Shown here: positions 15,685 through 24,107 of the stretch, piece by piece
Position numbering within the stretch: the first letter of the stretch is position 1
Layout of the letters: each line of letters starts with the position of its first letter
DNA from: Geminicoccus roseus DSM 18922
Lineage (GTDB): Bacteria; Pseudomonadota; Alphaproteobacteria; Geminicoccales; Geminicoccaceae
Length of the DNA stretch: 64,000 bases
Direction: 5' to 3'
NCBI RefSeq assembly: GCF_000427665.1
Contig: NZ_KE386572.1
Location: 2,938,196-3,002,195, forward strand
Notes under the pieces: model-generated
The model's input: the letters and a program-made list of their open reading frames with translations, nothing else
Told to the model about the DNA's origin: nothing
Databases searched by the model: none
Made by a program: the position numbers and the translations under genes

Positions 15685-17511
15685 TCAGGCACCCGCCGGG
15701 CTGTCGGCCCGCTCGTGCTGGCGGCGCCACATCTGCGCGTACAACCCGCCATGGGCCAAAAGGCGGGCATGGCTGCCGCGCTCGATCACCTTTCCGTGCT
15801 CCAGCACCAGGATCTCGTCGGCATCCACCACGGTGGAGAGGCGGTGGGCGATCACCAGCGTGGTGCGGCCGCGCGCCACCCGCTGCAGGCCGTCCTGCAG
15901 CGCCTGCTCGGTGCGGCTGTCCAGGGCCGAGGTCGCCTCATCCAGGATCAGGATCGGCGGGTCCTTCAGCATCACCCGCGCCATGGCGACCCGCTGCTTC
16001 TCGCCGCCCGACAGCTTCAGGCCGCGCTCGCCGACCACGGTGTCGTAGCCCTCGGGCAGAGCCTGGATGAAGTCGTGGATCTGCGCGGTGCGCGCCGCCC
16101 CCACGATGTCCGCCTCCGGCGCGTCCGGCCGGGCATAGGCGATGTTGCTGCGCACCGTGTCGTTGAACAGCACGGTGTCCTGCGGCACCACCCCGATCGC
16201 CTGGCGCAGGGAGTGCTGGCGGACCGTGCGCACGTCCTGACCGTCGATCCGGATCGCGCCGGAGGTCACGTCGTAGAAGCGGAACAGGAGGCGGACCACC
16301 GTCGACTTGCCGGCCCCGGACGGTCCCACGATCGCCAGCTTCTTGCCGGGCGGGATGGTGAAGGACAGATCGTCCAGGATCGGCCGGCGCGGGTCGTAGG
16401 CGAAGCTGACATGCTCGAAGCGCACCTCGCCGCCGGCATGGTCGGCATGGCTGGCCAGCTTCAGAGGCTGGGCATCCGGGGCGTCGGCGACCTCGGGGCG
16501 CAGGCCGGACAGGCCGGCCAGGTTCTCCAGGTCGGTCGTCGACTGCTTGAGCTCGCGGTAGAGCACGCCCAGGAAGTTCAGCGGCAGATAGAGCTGCAGG
16601 ATGAAGGCGTTGATCAGCACCACGTCGCCGACCGTGGCCTCGCCGGCGACCACGCGGGAGGCGGACAGCGCCATCAGCGCGGTGACGCCCACCGCGATGA
16701 TCGCGGCCTGGCCGGTGTTCAGGATCGAGAGCGAGGTCTGCGAGCGGACCGCGGCGTCCTCGTACTGCGCCATCGCGGCGTCGAGCCGGCGGGTCTCGTG
16801 CTCCTCGGCGGTGAACGCCTTGACCATCTCGTAGTTGATCAGCCCGTCCACCGCCTGGCCGGCGAACAGGTTGTCCAGCCGGTTCATCTCGCGCCGGTAC
16901 TTGGTCCGCCAGTTGGTGGTCCAGATGGTGAAGACGGCGTAGAGGCTGATGGTCAAGAAGACCGTGAACGCCCAGGTCCAGGGATAGAGCTTGAGCAGGA
17001 TGCCCAGCACCAGGACCAGCTCGACGATCACCGGCACCATCGAGAACAGGGCGGTGGTCAGCAGGAAGCTGATCGCCTTGACGCCGCGCTCGACCGAGCG
17101 GCCGAGCTCGCCGGTGCGCCGCTCCAGGTGGTAGCGCAGCGACAGGTCGAACAGATGGCGGTAGACGCCGATCGCGACCCGCCGGCCGGCCCGCTCGCCG
17201 ACCCGGGCGAAGATCGCGCCGCGCAGCTCCTGGAGCAGGGCGGCGCCGAGCCTGGCGGCGCCGTAGGCCAAGAGCGCCGCCAGCGGCAGGGTCACCAGCA
17301 GGTCGTCGGGCAGGCTCAGCGCATCGACGATGCGCTTGAGGAAGAACGGCACCTGGATGTTGAGGAGCTTGGCGGCGACCATCACGATCGTCGCCAGCAC
17401 CACCCGGGTGCGCAGCCCCGGCTCGTTCTTCGGCCAGAGGTAGGGCAGGACGAAGGCCGTCAGGCGCTTCAGTTCGGCCATGGCCGGCCGCTTCTCGATC
17501 CGCTCGCTCAT
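15685..17511 (-). CDS. ABC exporter, fused permease-ATPase, Atm1/HMT1 type
   Basis: A 608-residue half-transporter: transmembrane domain at about 20-320, nucleotide-binding domain at 345-600 with Walker A GPSGAGKST, signature LSGGEKQRVAMARVMLKDPP, Walker B ILILDEATSALD and switch IAHRLSTVVDADEI. The N-terminal start of the membrane domain (FVLPYLWPKNEPGLR) is characteristic of bacterial Atm1 homologues, which export glutathione conjugates and help with heavy-metal tolerance and Fe-S related thiol export. It would work as a homodimer in the inner membrane. The start at 17511 (MSERIEKRP) follows GGGGAC; starts at 17553 or 17481 are alternatives. Confidence 0.85.
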   Translation of the reverse strand: MSERIEKRPAMAELKRLTAFVLPYLWPKNEPGLRTRVVLATIVMVAAKLLNIQVPFFLKRIVDALSLPDDLLVTLPLAALLAYGAARLGAALLQELRGAIFARVGERAGRRVAIGVYRHLFDLSLRYHLERRTGELGRSVERGVKAISFLLTTALFSMVPVIVELVLVLGILLKLYPWTWAFTVFLTISLYAVFTIWTTNWRTKYRREMNRLDNLFAGQAVDGLINYEMVKAFTAEEHETRRLDAAMAQYEDAAVRSQTSLSILNTGQAAIIAVGVTALMALSASRVVAGEATVGDVVLINAFILQLYLPLNFLGVLYRELKQSTTDLENLAGLSGLRPEVADAPDAQPLKLASHADHAGGEVRFEHVSFAYDPRRPILDDLSFTIPPGKKLAIVGPSGAGKSTVVRLLFRFYDVTSGAIRIDGQDVRTVRQHSLRQAIGVVPQDTVLFNDTVRSNIAYARPDAPEADIVGAARTAQIHDFIQALPEGYDTVVGERGLKLSGGEKQRVAMARVMLKDPPILILDEATSALDSRTEQALQDGLQRVARGRTTLVIAHRLSTVVDADEILVLEHGKVIERGSHARLLAHGGLYAQMWRRQHERADSPAGA

Positions 17512-17611
17512 CCGGTCCCCGTCGCCCGACACGGCCCGGGAACAGGCCGACAATCTCGACAGGACCGGTGGTTACGCCCGGATCTGGAGCGGGTCCAGGG
17601 AAAGTCCGGCT

Positions 17612-18493
17612 TCAGCCGAGGTCGAGCTGCACCGCGACCGGCTGGTGGTCGGACAGATCGCCCTCCAGGATCGTGCAGGAACGGACCAGCGGCACGAGGC
17701 CGGCGGTGACCAGCACGTAGTCCAGCCGGCGCGGGTTAACCGCCGGGTCGTCCCACCAGGTCAGTCCCTCGTCCTCGGCATGGCCGGTGAGCGTCCAGCT
17801 GTCGGCGAACCCGTCCAGATGGGCGACCCGGCCGAAATAGCTGTCCCTGGCGCCGACCAGGCGGGTGTAGGCGTCCTCGGTGTGGACCATGTTGAAGTCG
17901 CCGACCAGGACCATGTCGGCGGGCACCGGCGGCGCGTCGATCTCCTCGCCCCACCAATGGTCGTCGCTCGCCCGGGCCCCATGGCTGACGCCGCCGGAAA
18001 GCTGCCCCTCGCGGAACAGGCGCAACAGCGCCTCGGCCTGCTCCAGGCGCAGGTCGGGCTGGGCATGGTCCAGATGGGTCGAGCAGAAGCGCAGGTGCCG
18101 GCCGGACGGGAGCTGGAGGATCGTGTCCAGGGCGATGCGGGCGCTGGTGGGGATGCCGATGGCGGCGCGGCGCGGCAGGCTGACCGGGTTGGCGGTCAGG
18201 ATCGGAAAGCGGGAAAACACCGCGTTGCCGAACTGGCGGCGCACGGCGCCCTTCGGCCCCGGCCCGTGCTGCTTGAGGATGTCGGTGGCGGGCGCATAGA
18301 CATGGTAGTGGTCGGGCAGGAGCTCGGCCAGGCGGGCGACCTGGTCGACCTCGCCGGTCCGGCGCCAGCAGCGGTCGACCTCCTGCAGCCCGATGACGTC
18401 GAACGAGCGGAGCAGATCGGCCTGGCGCTCCAGGTCGACGCGGTCGTCGCGGCCGCGTCCGTACTGGATGTTCCAGGTGACGAGCGAGATCAT
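17612..18493 (-). CDS. Endonuclease/exonuclease/phosphatase (EEP) family hydrolase
   Basis: A 293-residue enzyme of the DNase I/sphingomyelinase/phosphodiesterase fold. Visible EEP catalytic positions: N8 in VTWNIQ, E38 in GLQEVD, STHLDH near 170, GDFN near 205 and the C-terminal DH in SDHQPV (282-283). It has no signal peptide. Its ATG overlaps the stop of the cyclase gene by 4 nt (ATGA), so the two are translated together. A substrate such as a phosphodiester lipid, nucleotide or nucleic acid cannot be separated by sequence; pairing with a cyclase makes a signalling or phosphodiesterase role worth testing. Confidence 0.85.
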   Translation of the reverse strand: MISLVTWNIQYGRGRDDRVDLERQADLLRSFDVIGLQEVDRCWRRTGEVDQVARLAELLPDHYHVYAPATDILKQHGPGPKGAVRRQFGNAVFSRFPILTANPVSLPRRAAIGIPTSARIALDTILQLPSGRHLRFCSTHLDHAQPDLRLEQAEALLRLFREGQLSGGVSHGARASDDHWWGEEIDAPPVPADMVLVGDFNMVHTEDAYTRLVGARDSYFGRVAHLDGFADSWTLTGHAEDEGLTWWDDPAVNPRRLDYVLVTAGLVPLVRSCTILEGDLSDHQPVAVQLDLG

Positions 18494-19713
18494 GCGGTGG
18501 GGTCCAGCGTGAAGAGTTCCTGGGGGCGGGTGACGCCGCGCAGGGCGTAGCGCCCCAAGGAGACGAAACGGTGACGCTCCGGCCCCGCCGCCGCGGCGAA
18601 CGCCTCGCTCAGGATCACCGGCTGGTCCAGCCCGCGCGACATCGCCGCGATCCGCGCGGCCTGATTGACCGCCTGGCCCAGGACGGTGAAGTCCATCCGG
18701 GTGGTGCTGCCGAAATTGCCGTAGAGCAGCTCGCCGTGGTGCAGGGCGATGTAGACCCCGGTGGTGGGGGCCGAGCGCGCCCGGCGCTGGTCGTTCAGCC
18801 CCGATACCGCCAGGCGGACGCCCCGGACCGCCTCCAGCGCCCGGGCGGCGCCGTCGCCTTCCTGGAACACCGCCAGGATGCCGTCGCCGGTGAACTTCAG
18901 GACGTTGCCGCCATGGCGGGCCAGCTCGTCGGCGACGGTGGCGGCATAGTCGTTGAGCAGGGCCAGCACGCCCTTGGGCGGCTTCTCGTCGGTGATCTTG
19001 GTGAAGTCGGCCAGGTCGGAATACCAGATCACCGCCTCGATCGGGTCGGCGCGGCCGCGCACCACGTTGCCGTCCAGCACCTTCTGGGCGGCGTCGGTGC
19101 CCAGATACACGCCCAGCAGGCCGCGCGCGGTGGCCACGGCGGCGTTGGCCTGGATGATCAGGATCAGAAGATGCGCCAGGCGCTGCAGGCCCTTGGCGGT
19201 GGGCTCGTCGATCTTGAACCGGCCGCCATGGGCGAACGAGACATAGACGTCGTTCTCGGCGGTGATCCGCAAGGCGCCGCCGACCCGCTCCACGAACAGA
19301 AGATATTCGGCGGCCCCTTCCTCGCGCATGTCGGCCAGGATCGGGAAGCGGGCGACCATGCGGTCGTCGTCCACGGGCAGCTGCAGCGAGCGCCCGCTGT
19401 TCTCGATCAGATGGAGGATCGGGCTCTTCAGCCAGTCGTCGCTGTCCCAGTTCTCGCGGCGCTCCAGGACCCGGGGGACCACGCCGCTGTCCGGCCGCCA
19501 CAGCCAGCCCATGGCCTCGATGGTCGGGTGCAGCAATTCGCCGCCGGCGGCCAGGCGGAGGATCGGCAGGCCGATCCCGGTCAGGCGCTCCGCCACCAGG
19601 GTGATGAACGCGCCCGGATCGGGGAAGTCGGAGGCGCGGGCCAAAAGGTCGTCGCACAAGGCGGCGATCGCCTCGGCGCAGTCCGGGCACTGGTCAGAAG
19701 GAGGCGCGGCCAT
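18490..19713 (-). CDS. Class III adenylate/guanylate cyclase
   Basis: A 407-residue cytoplasmic cyclase. The N-terminal 190 residues form a sensor-like region of unclear family with two close Cys (CPDC, 9-12). The catalytic domain is at about 200-405. Catalytic positions appear complete: metal aspartates D233 (YSDLADFT) and D277 (KFTGDG), purine-specifying K273 and D341 (MDFTVLG), and transition-state N350 and R354 (VNQAAR), so it should be active, more likely on ATP than GTP. It overlaps the small membrane protein gene upstream by 20 nt and the EEP gene downstream by 4 nt, suggesting a three-gene signalling operon. Confidence 0.88.
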   Translation of the reverse strand: MAAPPSDQCPDCAEAIAALCDDLLARASDFPDPGAFITLVAERLTGIGLPILRLAAGGELLHPTIEAMGWLWRPDSGVVPRVLERRENWDSDDWLKSPILHLIENSGRSLQLPVDDDRMVARFPILADMREEGAAEYLLFVERVGGALRITAENDVYVSFAHGGRFKIDEPTAKGLQRLAHLLILIIQANAAVATARGLLGVYLGTDAAQKVLDGNVVRGRADPIEAVIWYSDLADFTKITDEKPPKGVLALLNDYAATVADELARHGGNVLKFTGDGILAVFQEGDGAARALEAVRGVRLAVSGLNDQRRARSAPTTGVYIALHHGELLYGNFGSTTRMDFTVLGQAVNQAARIAAMSRGLDQPVILSEAFAAAAGPERHRFVSLGRYALRGVTRPQELFTLDPTA

Positions 19714-19909
19714 GCAGCTCCACCCCGGTGAGCAGGGACAGGAGGTGGGCGGAACCCAGCACGATCCCGATCACGCCGACCCCCAGCCAGAACAAGGGCG
19801 GCACGAGCGGCGCCGGGGCCAGGCCCACCGGCCGGCGGTCCTGCCAGATCCCGACTCCGGCGAAGGTGAGCGAGGCGACGAGCCAGGCGATGGTCCAGGG
19901 CAGGGTCAT
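19694..19909 (-). CDS. Small two-helix membrane protein, unknown function
   Basis: A 71-residue protein with two hydrophobic segments (TIAWLVASLTFAGVGIW near 5-21 and PLFWLGVGVIGIVLGSAHLL near 39-58) separated by a short polar loop. The ATG at 19909 is chosen since the 27 residues of the longer frame upstream look non-coding. It reads 20 nt into the cyclase gene, so it is translationally coupled and could anchor or modulate the cyclase. No family recognised. Confidence 0.6.
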   Translation of the reverse strand: MTLPWTIAWLVASLTFAGVGIWQDRRPVGLAPAPLVPPLFWLGVGVIGIVLGSAHLLSLLTGVELHGRASF

Positions 19910-20009
19910 GCGGGGCAGGCTCGCTTGGGAGGTGGCGCCGGCGAATCGGGCGGGAATGCATGTGCGCCTTCCTCCCGCCCGGTTCAACACCCGCCGGCTG
20001 CCGGGGGGC

Positions 20010-21029
20010 TCAGGGAACCACCAGCACCTTCACCTCGCCCGGCGCCGGCGGCGCGCCGATGACGGAAGGGGCCTCGTCCAGGCCGACCTGCCGCGTGACC
20101 AGCCGGTCCAGCTCGATGGCGCCGGACGCCACCAGCAGGGCAGCGCGGCGGTGGACGAACGGGTTGATGAACGAGCCCAGCACCCGCAGCTCGCGGAACA
20201 GGATGTCAAACGGCTCGATCTCGACCTTGGCCCCCTGCGGCATCACGCCCAGGATCACCACGGTGCCGCCGGCCTTGGCCAGCCGGGTCGACTGCTGGAC
20301 GGTCTCGGCGACGCCGGCGCACTCGATCACCACGTCGACCCCGCCCGGCGCCAGGCCCTCTGGCCCGGCGACCTGCTCCACCACGTCGGCGGCGGTGGGA
20401 TCGACGCTGTCGGTGGCGCCGATCTCCAATGCCAGCTGGCGGCGGGACTGCTGGCGGGTGGAGAGGATGACGCGGGCTGCACCTGCCAGCCGCGCCAGCT
20501 GCACCACCAGCAGGCCGATCACGCCGCCGCCCAGCACCACCACCGAGGCGCCCGGGCGGATCTGCGCGACCTCGATTCCGTGCAGGCAGCAGGCCAGCGG
20601 CTCGCAGAACGCGCCATGTTCGGGCTTCACCTGGGGCGGCAGCTCGACCGCCTGCTTTTGCGGCACGATCACGTACTCGGCCAGGCCGCCGTCGCGATGG
20701 ATGCCGATCGCCTGGAGGTTGCGGCACAGATTGACCCGGCCGTCCTGGCATTGCGGGCAGCGGCCGCAGGCGATGTTCGGGTCGCCGGTGATCCTGGCCC
20801 CGACCTCGAAGCCCTGCACGGCGCTGCCGCGCGCCTCGACGATGCCGCAGAACTCGTGGCCGAGCGTGGTGTTGGGGGTGGAGGGGAACTCGCCGTGCAG
20901 GAGGTGGCGGTCGGTGCCGCAGATGCCGCAGGCTTCCACCCGGACCAGGAGGTCGTCCGGGCCGGGGGTGGGCTTCGGCACCTCGCGGACGAACAGGTTG
21001 CCGATGGATTCCAGCCGTACGGCCTTCAT
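20010..21029 (-). CDS. Zinc-dependent medium-chain alcohol/polyol dehydrogenase
   Basis: A 339-residue MDR-family dehydrogenase. Catalytic zinc ligands C37 (GICGTD) and H58-E59 (GHEF), structural zinc cysteines C88, C91, C94 and C102, and the NAD-binding GGGVIG motif are all present. It resembles sorbitol, L-idonate and threonine dehydrogenases that oxidise secondary hydroxyls of sugars or polyols. It stands alone on the minus strand, divergent from a secreted protein gene, with 286 nt between them. Confidence 0.88.
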   Translation of the reverse strand: MKAVRLESIGNLFVREVPKPTPGPDDLLVRVEACGICGTDRHLLHGEFPSTPNTTLGHEFCGIVEARGSAVQGFEVGARITGDPNIACGRCPQCQDGRVNLCRNLQAIGIHRDGGLAEYVIVPQKQAVELPPQVKPEHGAFCEPLACCLHGIEVAQIRPGASVVVLGGGVIGLLVVQLARLAGAARVILSTRQQSRRQLALEIGATDSVDPTAADVVEQVAGPEGLAPGGVDVVIECAGVAETVQQSTRLAKAGGTVVILGVMPQGAKVEIEPFDILFRELRVLGSFINPFVHRRAALLVASGAIELDRLVTRQVGLDEAPSVIGAPPAPGEVKVLVVP

Positions 21030-21315
21030 GAGCCATTTCCTTTATTCTCGGGCGTCCGCCGGCTTCCTCGGCCGGCGGGCGGTCCGCCGTCAACCGCGCA
21101 GCCCGGGCGGTCGGTCGCCGGGAAGAGAGACCGCGCTTGAAGAAGGCCGGTGGAGGCAGGGCGGCCACGCCGATCACGAAGCCTGTTGCGAGGGATGGTC
21201 GACATCCCGTGCCTGCGGGGCGATCCGCCACGGCTGATCGTTCTACCTCCCACCGGAAGGTTCGTCGCGCGCTTCGGGCGTGCCAGGGTCAGGGCACAGA
21301 AAGAGGGATTTCCCG

Positions 21316-21957
21316 ATGATGCGCTTGCTTGCCGCGATGACCGTCCTGTCTGTGTCGCCGGCCCATGCCCGGGCGGAAACCTATGCGGCGGACGTCTGGG
21401 CCGACAACTGGTTCGAGATGCGGATCAACGGCGCGAAGGTCGCCGAGGACAGTGTGCCGATCACGACCGAGCGATCGTTCAATGCCGAGAGCTTCCAGTT
21501 CCAGGCGGAGCGGCCCTTCGTCGTCGGCCTGGTCGCGAAGGACTTCAAGGAGAACGATACCGGGCTCGAATATATCGGCACGCGGCGGCAGCAGATGGGA
21601 GACGGCGGCGTCATCGTGCAGATCAGGGACGCATCGGGCGAGACCGTCGCAGTCAGCGATGCGGCCTGGCAGTGCCTCGTCATCCACACCGCCCCCATGG
21701 ACAAGGCCTGCGAACGCGCGCCCCACCCGGTGGCCGCCGAAGGAGCCTGCATGTTCGAGGCCGCCGAAGAGCCGGCCGGCTGGGACCAGGCCGGGTTCGA
21801 CGCGTCGGACTGGCCGCAGGCCACGGTCCATTCCGAGCGCGAGGTGAGCCCCAAGGACGGCTATGACGACATCCGGTGGTCCGCCGCCGCGAAGCTGATA
21901 TGGGGGCCGGACCTGGAGCAGGACAACACGATCCTCTGCCGGTTCACGGTCGAGTGA
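21316..21957 (+). CDS. Secreted protein of unknown function
   Basis: A 213-residue exported protein. The signal peptide (MMRLLAAMTVLSVSPAHARA) is followed by a beta-rich domain with ADNWFEMRINGAKVAEDSV, PITTERSFNAESF, FVVGLVAKDFKENDTGLEYIG and GDGGVIVQIRD, which look conserved in character, and four Cys (CLV, CERA, ACMF, LCRF) that could make two disulfides. The second half (GWDQAGFDASDWPQATV) resembles the W-x-x-x-x-FDDSxWxxA pattern seen in jelly-roll carbohydrate-binding modules of glycosidases. The start is preceded by AGAAAGAGGG. I cannot name the family with certainty. Confidence 0.75.
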   Translation: MMRLLAAMTVLSVSPAHARAETYAADVWADNWFEMRINGAKVAEDSVPITTERSFNAESFQFQAERPFVVGLVAKDFKENDTGLEYIGTRRQQMGDGGVIVQIRDASGETVAVSDAAWQCLVIHTAPMDKACERAPHPVAAEGACMFEAAEEPAGWDQAGFDASDWPQATVHSEREVSPKDGYDDIRWSAAAKLIWGPDLEQDNTILCRFTVE

Positions 21958-22177
21958 GCCCTGCCGGTGCGACGGCCACACCCCGCTGTGCACCGGCAGG
22001 GTGGAAGGGCTGCTGCGAGTTCGCCACCCGAACGGCCACGCGGGGTGGGGAAGCCCATCCGGGTCGATGTTCTTTGCTGAACGGGTCAGGGTCCCAGCAC
22101 AGTGCATCGTGCCGACCGCGCCGCTGGCGTCGATGGCGAAGGCGTCCGGTCGCTCGGCCTCCCTTTGCGGACAGGAC

Positions 22178-23527
22178 CTAGACCAGCGAGGCGATGTCCG
22201 AGCCGGCCGAGGGATAGGCGCTGTGGAAGCCCTGCAGCTGCTCGGCAGTCAGGCCGGCATGGACGGCCAGCGAGAACAGGTTGATCAGCTCGCTGCTCTC
22301 CGGCCCCAGGAGATGGGCGCCGACGATCCGGCCGCTGTTCCGGTCGACCAGCACCTTGCCGGCGGCATGGCTCTCGCGCACCCGCTTGACCGTGAACCAT
22401 TCGCGCATGTCGGTGAACTTCACCTCCACGTCCAGGCCCTGCTCCCTTGCCTCCTCCTCGAGCAGGCCGACCCTGGCCAGGGCGGGCAGGCTGAACACGA
22501 CGCTGGGGACGCCGCGATAGTCCGGCCTGGAATGATTGCCCTCCAGGAGGTTGGCGGCCACCGCCTTGGCCTCCAGGGCGGCCACCGGGGTGAGCGGCGG
22601 CCCGTCGGTCGCGGCCACGTCGCCCGCGGCATAGACGGCGGGGTTGGAGACGCTCTGCAGGTACTCGTTGACCAGGATGCCCTTCCTGCCAGCCTGCACC
22701 CCGGCCTTGTCCAGGTCGAGCTCGTCGATGTTCGGGACCCGGCCAGCACCATGCACCACCAGGTCGGCGTCGAAATGGCGGGTCTCGCCGTTCACCTTGG
22801 CGCGCACCCGCAAGCCGTCGCCCTGGCGCTCGATCGCCTCGACCTCGGCCCGGTCCTGCAGGTCGATGCCCGTGTGGCGGGAGCGTTCGGCCAGCATGTC
22901 GACCAGGTCCGGGTCGAAGCCGCTCAACGGGCGCGGGCCGCGGTTCAGCACGGTCACCGCCGCATCCGAGTGCGCCGCCATGTGGGCGAACTCGAAGGAG
23001 ATGTAGCCGCCGCCGATGAACAGGACCCGGGGCGGCAGCGATTCCAGCTCCAGGAAGTCGTCGCTGACGATCGCGAGCTCGGCGCCGGGGATGGCGAGGG
23101 GGCGCGGCTTCATGCCGGTGGCCAGCACGACGTGGCGGGCCTGCAGCTCCCGGCCGTCCACTGCCAGGCTGGTGCCGCCGGTGAAGCGGGCCATGCCGTG
23201 CAGGGTGGCGATGCCGGCGTCGGCGAACTGCTTCTCGCGCTGCTCCGGCACCGGGTCGGTGAAGCTGCGCTTGTGGGCCTGCATCCCCGCCCAGTCCAGG
23301 TGCAGCCCGTCCGGCGCCACGCCCCGCCCTTTCATCCGCCAGGCCGCGTCGATCACCTCGGGGGAGCGGCGCAGCATCTTCTTGGGGTCGCAGCCGCGCA
23401 GCTGGCAGGTGCCGCCATAGGGGCGGGCATCCACGATCGCCACCGACCATCCCTTGCCGGCGCAGGTGGAGGCCACGGTCCCCGCGGCGACGCCGGTGCC
23501 GATCACCACCAGATCGTACTGCTTCAT
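22178..23527 (-). CDS. FAD-dependent pyridine nucleotide-disulfide oxidoreductase with atypical C-terminus
   Basis: A 449-residue flavoprotein of the glutathione/mercuric reductase group. The FAD motif is VVIGTGVAAGTVAS (7-20), the redox disulfide C41-QLRG-C46 (GGTCQLRGCDPKK) is intact, and the second dinucleotide fold is FIGGGYISFEFA. The C-terminal dimerisation domain ends HSAYPSAGSDI where classical members carry H-P-T-x-x-E-E, so the proton-relay histidine may be altered and the substrate may differ from glutathione. It is the last gene of a long minus-strand run, 67 nt after the cupin gene. Confidence 0.85.
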   Translation of the reverse strand: MKQYDLVVIGTGVAAGTVASTCAGKGWSVAIVDARPYGGTCQLRGCDPKKMLRRSPEVIDAAWRMKGRGVAPDGLHLDWAGMQAHKRSFTDPVPEQREKQFADAGIATLHGMARFTGGTSLAVDGRELQARHVVLATGMKPRPLAIPGAELAIVSDDFLELESLPPRVLFIGGGYISFEFAHMAAHSDAAVTVLNRGPRPLSGFDPDLVDMLAERSRHTGIDLQDRAEVEAIERQGDGLRVRAKVNGETRHFDADLVVHGAGRVPNIDELDLDKAGVQAGRKGILVNEYLQSVSNPAVYAAGDVAATDGPPLTPVAALEAKAVAANLLEGNHSRPDYRGVPSVVFSLPALARVGLLEEEAREQGLDVEVKFTDMREWFTVKRVRESHAAGKVLVDRNSGRIVGAHLLGPESSELINLFSLAVHAGLTAEQLQGFHSAYPSAGSDIASLV

Positions 23528-23594
23528 GGGTCGGGGTCCTCCCTTGGCCAATCAGAAGTAACCCCGGGGACGAGCCGGCGTTCCGTCCGGCCGG

Positions 23595-24023
23595 TCAGTA
23601 GCGGTGCTGCTGGATGAACGTCGCCGCGCTGCCGTCGGCCGGGTCGACGAAGATCACGTCGGACGGGTCGCGGCGCGGGGTGTCGATCGAGAAGAACACC
23701 AGCGGGCCCTCGGTGATCTCCGGCAGGGCGTGGACGGTGTTGCGCTGAAAGAACAGGAGGTGGCCGGGGCCGAACGCGCCGCCCTGGTCGGGGCTGCCGA
23801 TCCAGAAGGTGCCCCGGCCGGACAGGACCAGGAGATGCTCGTCGCACCCCGCATGGTAATGGGGCGGGGTCGGCCGGTAGACGCGGAAGACCCGGGCGCT
23901 GGCGCTGGACTGGTCGGTCAGGTAGCGGTCCAGCAGCAGGGTCTCGGCGCTGTCCGGAAAGGAGCGGGCGATCTCGTTCAGGTCGAAGCGGCCGGATCCG
24001 GCAGCGGGCTGGTTCTGGTCCAT
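23595..24023 (-). CDS. Cupin domain protein
   Basis: A 142-residue small beta-barrel protein. The metal-site motif appears as PPHYHAGCDEHLLVLSGRGTFWIG (H-x-H, E and the glycine turn), and a second histidine is in NTVHALPE. The unit is a single cupin, so it is probably a metal-dependent isomerase or dioxygenase or a ligand-binding protein; the reaction cannot be told. The start at 24023 (MDQNQP) follows GGAG at good distance; an ATG at 24038 has no ribosome-binding site. Confidence 0.8.
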   Translation of the reverse strand: MDQNQPAAGSGRFDLNEIARSFPDSAETLLLDRYLTDQSSASARVFRVYRPTPPHYHAGCDEHLLVLSGRGTFWIGSPDQGGAFGPGHLLFFQRNTVHALPEITEGPLVFFSIDTPRRDPSDVIFVDPADGSAATFIQQHRY

Positions 24024-24107
24024 GGCGCTACTCTCCATCTAGGGGGTGCCGGCCGATCTGGTCCGGCGACCGTGGGGCAGGGGAGGTGGTGATCCGCCGG
24101 GAACGCG

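Noticed and set aside
17612-19690. A fused 692-residue reading frame joining the EEP domain to an upstream extension
   Set aside because: The first part is Arg/Pro/Gly shadow of the cyclase gene; the EEP protein starts cleanly at 18493 with MISLVTWNIQ in an ATGA overlap.
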